Numbered from the stretch's first letter, positions 1 through 5,422 are shown. The stretch is 7,654 nucleotides of DNA from Treponema sp. (GCA_031284195.1 JAITAI010000195.1:1-7654), one strand, 5' to 3'. Numbers and translations: made by a program. Notes: generated by a model not told the origin, from the sequence alone.

Positions 1-253
1 TCAAGTCCTTCTCTTCCCCAGTGGTGTGATTGCGGCGGTATACCTGATACCCCTTCGCATCAGGGACCGTCTGCCAGTACAGCAAAACCCCGCCCTTCAG
101 TTTTTCTCCCTTTAGACCCTCAGGCCCATTAATGGCAGGCACCGTTTCGGTTACGGTCAAGTCACTGATCGGGTCTTGGCATCCGATCAGGGCAAGCAGA
201 CATAACAGGAATAACCCCGTTAAACCAGTAGAAAACCTTTTCATCGTTTTCAC
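1..253 (-). CDS. Putative lipoprotein with fibronectin-III-like start, partial (3' end off window)
   Basis: Only the first 84 codons are visible; the gene runs off the left edge without a stop. I chose the GTG at 253-251 because AAGGAG lies 7 nt upstream. The ATG at 244 would sit 16 nt from that site. Residues 1-24 form a lipoprotein signal peptide: Lys/Arg near the start, a hydrophobic core at about residues 11-23, then a lipobox ending ALIGC with Cys25 as the likely lipidated residue. The protein should therefore be secreted and anchored to a membrane. Residues 54-73 (GVLLYWQTVPDAKGYQVYRR) resemble the first strands of a fibronectin type III-like repeat, in which a Trp and a GYxVYR segment are typical. 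The rest is unseen, so the function cannot be assigned. It is divergent from the tRNA genes and has its own promoter. Confidence 0.8.
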   Translation of the reverse strand, partial: MKTMKRFSTGLTGLFLLCLLALIGCQDPISDLTVTETVPAINGPEGLKGEKLKGGVLLYWQTVPDAKGYQVYRRNHTTGEEKDL

Positions 254-280
254 ATTCTAACTCCTTATCAAAGATAGCTT

Positions 281-299
281 TTACAGGAAACTCCTGTAA
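281..299. repeat. Perfect 8-bp inverted repeat (operator or leader hairpin)
   Basis: TTACAGGA and TCCTGTAA are exact reverse complements separated by 3 nt. The element lies between the lipoprotein promoter and its ribosome-binding site, starting about 8 nt downstream of the proposed -10. It therefore sits at about +1 to +20 of the transcript. This position suits either a repressor operator or a 5' mRNA hairpin. The regulator is not identifiable from sequence. Confidence 0.6.
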
Positions 300-307
300 T
301 GCTTAAT

Positions 308-336
308 AACTTACCACCGGTATACAGAAATGTCAA
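308..336 (-). promoter_or_regulatory. Sigma-70-type promoter for the lipoprotein gene
   Basis: On the minus strand a perfect TTGACA (-35, 336-331) is followed after 17 nt by TAAGTT (-10, 313-308). A TG lies one base upstream of the -10, giving an extended -10 motif. The -10 itself is weak, with 3 of 6 consensus bases. The predicted transcription start is near 300-302, about 50 nt before the GTG start at 253. Confidence 0.6.
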
Positions 337-434
337 GAAACTACAAAAATTTAAAATAAAAAACATCATACCCCATGGAACGGAACAGAAGAGGACCAGG
401 GAAAGCCGATGCTTAAACGAAGGTTACTGAAAGA

Positions 435-471
435 CCCTCCAAACCCCTTTAAGGTTTCTATGGGTTGAGGG
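435..471. repeat. Imperfect hairpin in the intergenic spacer
   Basis: CCCTC (435-439) and AACCC (442-446) pair with GGGTT (462-466) and GAGGG (467-471), giving a 10-bp stem with a 2-nt bulge and a 15-nt loop. AAACC (441-445) can instead pair with GGTTT (452-456), so two exclusive folds exist. No T-run follows on the plus strand, so this is not a standard terminator. It lies upstream of both divergent promoters and its role is unknown. Confidence 0.35.
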
Positions 472-492
472 CGAAATTTGTGGTGTTTGGTA

Positions 493-522
493 TTGACATG
501 CTCATACCATAATAAGTATTAT
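493..522 (+). promoter_or_regulatory. Strong sigma-70-type promoter for the tRNA cluster
   Basis: A perfect TTGACA (493-498) is separated by 18 nt from TATTAT (517-522), which matches five of six -10 positions. The predicted start is near 529-530, only about 7 nt before the first tRNA. This suits a stable-RNA promoter with a short 5' leader for RNase P to remove. Confidence 0.8.
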
Positions 523-536
523 GTATAAAGTTGATT

Positions 537-610
537 GCGTTCGTAGCTCAGCTGGATAGAGCGACGGACTTCGAATCCGTAGGCCGCAGGTTCGAGTCCT
601 GTCGGACGCA
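537..610 (+). tRNA. tRNA-Arg (anticodon UCG)
   Basis: The 74-nt sequence folds as a full cloverleaf. The acceptor stem is GCGTTCG with CGGACGC (one T-G wobble) and the discriminator is A610. The D arm is GCTC/GAGC with a 9-nt loop. The anticodon stem ACGGA/TCCGT encloses loop CTTCGAA, giving anticodon TCG. The T arm has the normal TTCGAGT loop. It should read CGA and CGG. No CCA is encoded, so a nucleotidyltransferase must add it. It is the first gene of the three-tRNA cluster. Confidence 0.96.
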
Positions 611-642
611 GGGTTGACAGCGGTCCGGTGTATGTTAGTATG

Positions 643-715
643 GGGCCGCTAGCTCAGCTGGTAGAGCAGCAGACTCTTAATCTGCGGGTCGAAGGTTCGA
701 ACCCTTCGCGGCTCA
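643..715 (+). tRNA. tRNA-Lys (anticodon CUU)
   Basis: The 73-nt cloverleaf has acceptor stem GGGCCGC with GCGGCTC (one G-T wobble at the second pair) and discriminator A715. The anticodon stem GCAGA/TCTGC encloses loop CTCTTAA, giving anticodon CTT, which reads AAG. The T loop TTCGAAC is canonical. CCA is not encoded. It lies 32 nt after tRNA-Arg and 5 nt before tRNA-Gly. A TTGACA at 614-619 in the upstream gap is discussed in the findings. Confidence 0.97.
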
Positions 716-720
716 GTTGT

Positions 721-792
721 GCGGGAATAGCTCAGTGGTAGAGCGCCACCTTGCCAAGGTGGATGTCGCGGGTCCGACTCCCGTTTCCCGCT
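721..792 (+). tRNA. tRNA-Gly (anticodon GCC)
   Basis: The 72-nt cloverleaf has acceptor stem GCGGGAA with TTCCCGC and discriminator T792. The anticodon stem CCACC/GGTGG encloses loop TTGCCAA, giving anticodon GCC, which reads GGC and GGU. The T stem GCGGG/CCCGT is intact with one wobble. The T loop is TCCGACT, so the normally invariant U55 (pseudouridine) is encoded as C. CCA is not encoded. All stems are intact, so the gene is probably functional despite that change. It is the last tRNA of the cluster, with no terminator visible after it. Confidence 0.96.
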
Positions 793-855
793 TACGAGAT
801 ACCTGCTCCTGACGGTATAGATACGAAATACTGCTATTAAATCTATCAATTTATG

Positions 856-883
856 TAATCCCCTCTATGGTAATGGCCGATAT
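856..883 (+). promoter_or_regulatory. Candidate sigma-28 (FliA/SigD) promoter for the flagellar operon
   Basis: GCCGATAT at 876-883 is the flagellar sigma factor -10 consensus as described for Bacillus SigD. TAAT at 856-859, 16 nt upstream, is a three-of-four match to TAAA. The position before a late flagellar operon fits. One difficulty is that transcription would start near 889-891, leaving the TGGAGG ribosome-binding site (889-894) almost at the 5' end of the mRNA. The match may therefore be partly coincidental. Confidence 0.45.
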
Positions 884-900
884 TGAACTGGAGGCATACA

Positions 901-1476
901 ATGGAAGCGGAAGTAAATATAATGGTGCAGGATATTCCCGATACCTATTCTGAAAGTAAAAATATAATGGAAGATGAACGGAATGTACTCATTCTGCACT
1001 TGCAAAACCAAGTGCTGGAAAAAATTTCCGCGATTCAAGAATCAGTCAGGAATGCGGTTATTAACCGGGAATGGACGGATTTTGAATCACTGATTAGTAC
1101 CATGAATCAATACGGCGATCAATTTCAAGTATTAGAAACAGAACGGGCTGCCTTGTTATCCAGTTTTTTGGAAGAAGATGAATCTCCCTCCAAAAAGGGT
1201 AACAAAGATAAAAAGTCGAATTTTTATAGCTTGGTGTCTCGGCTTCCAGAGCAAGACCGGAACGGCTTAACCGAAATGTACCGGAACCTTAAACTGAGAG
1301 CCCTTAAAATACGGATGGCTAATGAATCCCTGGTAGCATATCTCGATGAAGCGAAAACCATGGTAAACAGCTTCCTTGAAGCCGCGTGTCCTGATCGTAA
1401 GACTCGGTTCTATTCTCGGTGGGGAACCAAAGTAACAACGGACGCTCGGAGTATGATGGTAAATCATAGCCTCTAA
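901..1476 (+). CDS. flgN: FlgN-family flagellar export chaperone (probable)
   Basis: The 191-residue protein starts at ATG 901, six nt after TGGAGG (889-894). An in-frame TTG at 883 lies before that site and is rejected. The protein is acidic and helical. Residues 25-90 have heptad-like spacing suited to a coiled-coil helix. A charged linker at about 91-106 (rich in E, D and K) is followed by a second helical stretch at about 116-161. The C-terminal tail has a basic-aromatic RFYSRWG at 169-175. FlgN chaperones (about 140 residues in enterics) bind FlgK and FlgL in the cytoplasm and hold them ready for type III flagellar export; FlgN C-terminal helices contact clients. Assignment rests mainly on position: flgK starts 16 nt downstream and flgL follows. 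Direct sequence similarity is modest to my eye, so another helical flagellar accessory protein is possible. Confidence 0.65.
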   Translation: MEAEVNIMVQDIPDTYSESKNIMEDERNVLILHLQNQVLEKISAIQESVRNAVINREWTDFESLISTMNQYGDQFQVLETERAALLSSFLEEDESPSKKGNKDKKSNFYSLVSRLPEQDRNGLTEMYRNLKLRALKIRMANESLVAYLDEAKTMVNSFLEAACPDRKTRFYSRWGTKVTTDARSMMVNHSL

Positions 1477-1492
1477 TTAGGAGAAAATCGTC

Positions 1493-3370
1493 ATGGCATC
1501 GACCTTTTTGGGCATAGAACTGGGGAAACGGGCTGTGTCCGCCCATGAGCAGGCCCTCAATACAACGGGACATAACCTTTCAAACGCTTCTACCGAGGGT
1601 TATTCGCGACAGCGAGTGGAGTTTTCAGCTTTTCATCCGCTTTATGTACCCGGCCTTAACCGGGCAGAGACCCCTGGTCAGTTAGGACAGGGAACCGTGA
1701 TAGAACGGATAGAACGTCTTAGAGACCAAGTCCTGGATAAACGTATCGTAGCCCAGGCAGGGGGGGAGGGTTACTGGGGAACCCGGGATCCTTATGTCCG
1801 TATGCTGGAACAGATCTACCTGGAACCAGGGGATAATTCAGTTCGGGGTAAGATGGATGCTTTTTGGGATGCCTGGCAGGAACTTTCTCTATACCCTACT
1901 GATACGGCTCCCCGTATTGCGGTGATCGAACGGGGCAAGACCCTCATCGACGGTATCCATGACCGTTACCAGTCTCTCAAAGGTTTGAAAGACATGGTTG
2001 AAGAGGATATTCAACTTACGGTAAAACGGGTGAACGAACTTTCCCGGCAGATCGCAGGCTTAAACCAAGACATTCAAAAGGTAAGGGCCCAAGGTGATAA
2101 CCCCAATGATCTGTTGGACCGGCGTGACCTCCTGGTGGATAAGTTATCATCGATTATTGATGTTACCATTGATAGCCGGGATCCGGATGAATTCATGGTC
2201 CATACCGGGGGCATGGTCGTGGTCCAGGGGCATATAGGCCGGCAATTCGCCTTGGAATCAGGTATCGAGACCGAAGGGTATTCCCAGATCCACTGGGCAG
2301 ACACAGGGGAACAGATCCAGTTCCGTAACGGTAGCTTGGCGGCCCTGGTGGACCTCCGGGATACGGCCATTCAATCGGAGATACAAAGCCTGGATTCTAT
2401 GACCATGAATTTTGTGGACCTGGTGAACGAAGTCCACCGTAACGGTTATGGTATCAATGGCCTTACCGGCCAAGACTTTTTTACCGAACACCATTTTGTG
2501 ACCAATGTAAACGGAAATTACGATCGGGATGGGGATGGCGCTTTTGATTCAAGTTATATTTTCCGTATCACCGGAACCAATGTCTTGGAAAACCAGGCCC
2601 AGGTGGGGCTGAGAGGGATGATTACCCTGGCATCAGCTAACGGTGAGACCCAGATATCCTATTATCCGACCGATACGGTAGGGGATATTATCTCCCGGAT
2701 AAATAATGCAGGGGCAGAAGTGGTAGTCCGGTTGAACCGGGAAGGCCGGCTCAGCCTCAAGGGAACTCCTTCAGAAGCGCAGGATAATCCTGACTTTGTG
2801 ATCCGGCATATTGAAGATTCGGGCCGCTTCCTGGAAGGGTATGCAGGGATTTTAAACCGCTCCGGCCCTGAGGGCGCTTATGACTGGAGTCAGCCTGATG
2901 CGGTTGCTGTTCTGCGGGGGAGTGCCGCTAACTTTTCTACTGCCCCGGTAGCTCATCCATCAGGATGGATTGAGGTGAACCCTGCGCTCATCAAGGAACC
3001 GGCCTCGGTAGCCTCTGGTTTAGGTGAAAACGGCAAACCTGCTAATCCGGGGAATGGAGATGCCGCCTTGGCCATCGCCGCCATCAGGAACACCGAGGTT
3101 ATGGTTGGGCAGTTGGGAACCTTTGATGATTACTTTGCCGATGCGGTGGGCCGTATCGGGCTTTTAGGAGAACAGAGTAGCCGGGCATTGGAAACCCAAA
3201 ACCTGGTGATGAAACAACTCAAGGATATGCGGGAGTCTGTTTCAGGGGTTAATATGGATGAAGAACTGGCGAACATGATCAAGTACCAACATGGCTACGC
3301 TGCAGCAGCCCGGTTTATCACCACCATGAACTCCCTACTGGATACCCTGATTAACCGGATGGGAGTATAG
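1493..3370 (+). CDS. flgK: Flagellar hook-associated protein 1 (hook-filament junction protein)
   Basis: The 625-residue FlgK forms the first junction ring between hook and filament; in spirochaetes these lie in the periplasm. The start is ATG 1493, with AGGAG (1479-1483) 9 nt upstream. Residues 5-40 carry the flagellar rod-type N-terminal motif, including ALNTTGHNLSNASTEGYSRQ (21-40). The FlgK signature DNPNDLLDRRDLL lies at 202-214. The last 42 residues are the conserved C-terminal helix, including MDEELANMIKYQHGYAAAAR. The protein is longer than enteric FlgK (about 547), owing to a middle region. That region contains a DxDxDGxxD loop at 344-352 and a hook IN-like motif around TDTVGDIISRIN (393-404). 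It should be exported by the flagellar type III system with help from the upstream chaperone. A 71-nt structured gap separates it from flgL. Confidence 0.97.
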   Translation: MASTFLGIELGKRAVSAHEQALNTTGHNLSNASTEGYSRQRVEFSAFHPLYVPGLNRAETPGQLGQGTVIERIERLRDQVLDKRIVAQAGGEGYWGTRDPYVRMLEQIYLEPGDNSVRGKMDAFWDAWQELSLYPTDTAPRIAVIERGKTLIDGIHDRYQSLKGLKDMVEEDIQLTVKRVNELSRQIAGLNQDIQKVRAQGDNPNDLLDRRDLLVDKLSSIIDVTIDSRDPDEFMVHTGGMVVVQGHIGRQFALESGIETEGYSQIHWADTGEQIQFRNGSLAALVDLRDTAIQSEIQSLDSMTMNFVDLVNEVHRNGYGINGLTGQDFFTEHHFVTNVNGNYDRDGDGAFDSSYIFRITGTNVLENQAQVGLRGMITLASANGETQISYYPTDTVGDIISRINNAGAEVVVRLNREGRLSLKGTPSEAQDNPDFVIRHIEDSGRFLEGYAGILNRSGPEGAYDWSQPDAVAVLRGSAANFSTAPVAHPSGWIEVNPALIKEPASVASGLGENGKPANPGNGDAALAIAAIRNTEVMVGQLGTFDDYFADAVGRIGLLGEQSSRALETQNLVMKQLKDMRESVSGVNMDEELANMIKYQHGYAAAARFITTMNSLLDTLINRMGV

Positions 3371-3371
3371 G

Positions 3372-3420
3372 GGTGAGCGGATAAGACATTCGGTAAAGCC
3401 TCCGTGCCTCATCCGCCACC
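3372..3420 (+). repeat. Hairpin in the flgK-flgL spacer
   Basis: GGTG (3372-3375) and GCGGAT (3377-3382) pair with ATCCGC (3411-3416) and CACC (3417-3420). This makes a 10-bp stem with one bulged A and a 28-nt loop. It begins 2 nt after the flgK stop and ends 8 nt before the flgL Shine-Dalgarno sequence. No T-run follows, so it is not an intrinsic terminator. It may stabilise the flgK 3' end, be processed, or tune flgL translation. Confidence 0.55.
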
Positions 3421-3424
3421 TATG

Positions 3425-3436
3425 ATACAAGGAGTT
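3425..3436 (+). promoter_or_regulatory. flgL ribosome-binding site with CsrA-consensus match
   Basis: AAGGAG (3429-3434) lies 7 nt before the flgL ATG and is the Shine-Dalgarno sequence. The surrounding ATACAAGGAGTT matches the published CsrA SELEX consensus RUACARGGAUGU at 10 of 12 positions, including the essential ANGGA core. CsrA is encoded in the same operon. Binding here would block ribosome access; this is inferred and not shown. Confidence 0.5.
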
Positions 3437-3441
3437 TATAA

Positions 3442-4689
3442 ATGCGCAGAATTTCTACAGGTATGCCGAATAACGATATGCAGTTCTACCTCAGACGGCA
3501 AGAAGAGGGACTGTCAAAGATACAATCGAAGATCGCAGGACAAACCAGGATCCATGAACTGCGGGATGATCCCCTGGCAGCATCCCATGCGGTGCGTTAT
3601 GAGTCTTACTTATCCAGACTCGAACGGTTTGAAAAAAATACCCTTTATGCCCGGGATCACCTTAATCAAACCGATACCTATCTGCGCCAGGCTAACGACG
3701 TGATGCAGCGAATCCGGGAGATTGCGGTTCAGGGAGCTAACGGTACTTATGCCCAGGAGGATATGCGCTACATGGCTGTAGAGGTGAACGAACTCCTGAA
3801 AGAATTAGTTTCTGTCTCCAATGCCCTGGGACCTGACGGGCGACAGATCTTTGCAGGGGATAAGGCCTTTACCGAACCCTTCCGTATGGTAGAGGGAACC
3901 GTCCAGGGAGGGGGAGAAACCATGGTGGTAGGGGTAGAATACCGAGGCGCCGGGGCTTCCCGAAAAACTGAAGTTACCGATGGAATCTATGTAACCCTCG
4001 ATATTGGGGGGGGTGAAGCTTTTTGGGCGGAGAAGATGCAGATCTTTTCTGGGGTGGATGCATCAGAGTATCGGGTAACTGCTCCCGGGGCTTTTTATGT
4101 AGATGGGGAAGAGATTACCGTCAATCCTGGGGACACCCTCCAGGCAATTGTGGCAAAGATAAACGAATCTGCTGCACCGGTAAAAGCCTATGTGGACCCT
4201 GAAACCAAAGGACTTGCTCTAGAAGGGACCAACGCCCACCTCATCCGTATGGAGGATAGGCAGGATTCCCAGGTATTGCAGGATTTAGGGATCATCTTAG
4301 CCAATGCGGATCCCGGAGCGCCGAACTGGAACCCCACAGCCCGGGTTTCTGGAGGTTCGGTTTTTGATATGGTCCTACGCCTGAGAGACAGCCTCTTCCG
4401 AGGGAATGTGGATTTTATAGGTAGTCAAGGGGTAGGGGGTATAGATCTGGCCTTAAACAACATGCAGAGCCGCCTGGCAGAGATTGGCAGTCGAGGAGAA
4501 CGGGCGGAAATGACCTGGAGAAGGCTCAATGAAGAGATTCCCCAGGTTACTGCTGCCTTAAGCCGGGAAGCTTCCTTGGACTTTGCCACGGCAGCTACGG
4601 ATTTGGGCATGTTGGAATTTGCCCATAAAGCAGCGCTCCAGACCGCGGCCAAGGTTCTCTCTCCAACCTTACTTGATTTCTTACGGTAG
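3442..4689 (+). CDS. flgL: Flagellar hook-associated protein 3 (hook-filament junction protein)
   Basis: The 415-residue FlgL forms the second junction ring, between FlgK and the filament. ATG 3442 follows AAGGAG with 7-nt spacing. The N-terminal helical domain resembles flagellin: MRRISTGM at 1-8, LRDDPLAASHAVRYES at 40-55, and a long helix from about 56 to 127. The C-terminal helical domain spans about 332-415 and includes NNMQSRLAEIGSRGERAE (339-356). It is longer than enteric FlgL (about 317). The extra length is a central region of beta-rich character. This includes a hook IN-like segment at 221-251 (DGEEITVNPGDTLQAIVAKI and following), like the one in FlgK. It should be a client of the FlgN-type chaperone and exported into the periplasm. 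fliW starts 41 nt downstream. The CsrA-like sequence over its ribosome-binding site suggests translational control. Confidence 0.96.
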   Translation: MRRISTGMPNNDMQFYLRRQEEGLSKIQSKIAGQTRIHELRDDPLAASHAVRYESYLSRLERFEKNTLYARDHLNQTDTYLRQANDVMQRIREIAVQGANGTYAQEDMRYMAVEVNELLKELVSVSNALGPDGRQIFAGDKAFTEPFRMVEGTVQGGGETMVVGVEYRGAGASRKTEVTDGIYVTLDIGGGEAFWAEKMQIFSGVDASEYRVTAPGAFYVDGEEITVNPGDTLQAIVAKINESAAPVKAYVDPETKGLALEGTNAHLIRMEDRQDSQVLQDLGIILANADPGAPNWNPTARVSGGSVFDMVLRLRDSLFRGNVDFIGSQGVGGIDLALNNMQSRLAEIGSRGERAEMTWRRLNEEIPQVTAALSREASLDFATAATDLGMLEFAHKAALQTAAKVLSPTLLDFLR

Positions 4690-4730
4690 TAACGAGTCCT
4701 TTTAGTGAGCCGAATAATGAGGAGCAGTAT

Positions 4731-5189
4731 GTGAAGGTAGCAACAAAGGCATACGGAGTAATCGATGTGGATGCATGTCAAGAGCTAACCTTTTCCCAGG
4801 GACTTTTGGGGTTTGCCGCGTATAAGCATTATGTACTCTTTGATGCAGAACGGCAGCCTTTTTACTGGCTCCAATCAGTAGATGCGGAAAGTATTGCCTT
4901 TATTGTGATCAACCCCTTTCTTTTCAGGCCTGATTATGAAGTTAATATCGATAATGAAGAGCTTTTGGAAATAGGCCTTTCGGATCCGAGTAAGGCCTTG
5001 ATTCTTTCAATCCTGACTATCCCGCCAGAAGGGGGTTTGATGACCGCTAACCTCCAAGGGCCCCTGGTTATTAACCGGGATACCCGGTTCGGTATGCAAG
5101 CGGTATTGTCCGACCCCCGATGGAAGATTAAGCATGATGTCATGGCAGAGTTACAAGCTTGGAAAAAAGGGAGGGAAAGCCCATGCTAA
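4731..5189 (+). CDS. fliW: Flagellar assembly factor FliW (CsrA antagonist)
   Basis: The 152-residue protein has family hallmarks: GLLGFAAYKHYVLFD at 24-38, PFYWLQSVD at 43-51, FIVINPFLFRPDYEV at 57-71, MTANLQGPLVIN at 104-115 and RFGMQAVL at 119-126. In the established scheme FliW is a cytoplasmic protein that binds CsrA and blocks RNA binding; flagellin competes for FliW. Start is GTG 4731, with GAGGAG (4719-4724) 6 nt upstream. An ATG one frame over (4729-4731) shares its last base and is followed at once by TGA, so it cannot start the protein. The 3' end overlaps csrA by 7 bp, suggesting translational coupling and balanced production of the partners. Confidence 0.95.
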   Translation: MKVATKAYGVIDVDACQELTFSQGLLGFAAYKHYVLFDAERQPFYWLQSVDAESIAFIVINPFLFRPDYEVNIDNEELLEIGLSDPSKALILSILTIPPEGGLMTANLQGPLVINRDTRFGMQAVLSDPRWKIKHDVMAELQAWKKGRESPC

Positions 5190-5422
5190 TCCTATCCCGT
5201 AAGGTTAACGAAAAGATCATGATTGGAGAGGATATCTCCATATCGATCATAGAAATCCAGGGGGATCATATCCGTATTGGGGTTGATGCTCCCAAGACGG
5301 TAAAAGTTTTCAGGCAAGAAGTATTTGATTCAATTAAATCTGAAAATAAGGCTGCTGCGGAATCTACCTCCATATTTCCTGAATTGAATCTCGATACTGC
5401 TGCACGTATCTTTGATACCTAG
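5183..5422 (+). CDS. csrA: Carbon storage regulator CsrA (RNA-binding translational regulator)
   Basis: The 79-residue protein begins MLILSRKVNEKIMIG at ATG 5183. GGGAGG (5169-5174) lies 8 nt upstream, inside fliW; an in-frame TTG at 5159 is rejected because CsrA proteins begin at MLxLxRK. Known RNA-contact positions are kept: Leu4, Arg6 and Arg44 (in VKVFRQEV, 40-47). CsrA homodimers bind GGA motifs in mRNA leaders and typically block translation. Enteric CsrA has 61 residues; the extra C-terminal segment after about residue 55 matches the extension that FliW contacts in FliW-containing bacteria. Asn55, reported as important for FliW binding in Bacillus, is also present. The tail (60-79) is more hydrophobic and may be lineage specific. 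It is probably the last gene of the operon. Confidence 0.96.
   Translation: MLILSRKVNEKIMIGEDISISIIEIQGDHIRIGVDAPKTVKVFRQEVFDSIKSENKAAAESTSIFPELNLDTAARIFDT

Noticed and set aside
281..299. CsrA site in the lipoprotein leader (UUACAGGAGUU)
   Set aside because: It has UACA and GGA but lacks the A two bases before GGA and is one base short of the consensus, so the palindrome explains it better.
409..468. A 19-codon plus-strand frame starting ATG at 409 in the intergenic spacer
   Set aside because: Only a weak purine stretch precedes it, it overlaps the hairpin at 435-471, and there is no conservation evidence.
649..849. A 66-codon minus-strand open frame across the tRNA genes
   Set aside because: It lies over tRNA-Lys and tRNA-Gly on the opposite strand; the frame is a by-product of tRNA sequence and has no recognisable protein features.
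883..900. TTG start for the flgN-like gene at 883
   Set aside because: The TGGAGG ribosome-binding site lies after this TTG and is well placed for ATG 901.
3404..3703. A 99-codon plus-strand frame overlapping the start of flgL
   Set aside because: It overlaps clear flgL coding sequence in another frame and its translation, rich in Cys, Pro and Met, resembles no family.
4425..4781. A 118-codon minus-strand frame over the end of flgL and start of fliW
   Set aside because: It is antisense to conserved coding sequence; its frame follows from codon bias in flgL.
5159..5182. TTG start for csrA at 5159
   Set aside because: CsrA proteins begin at MLILSRK, encoded from ATG 5183, which has its own ribosome-binding site.
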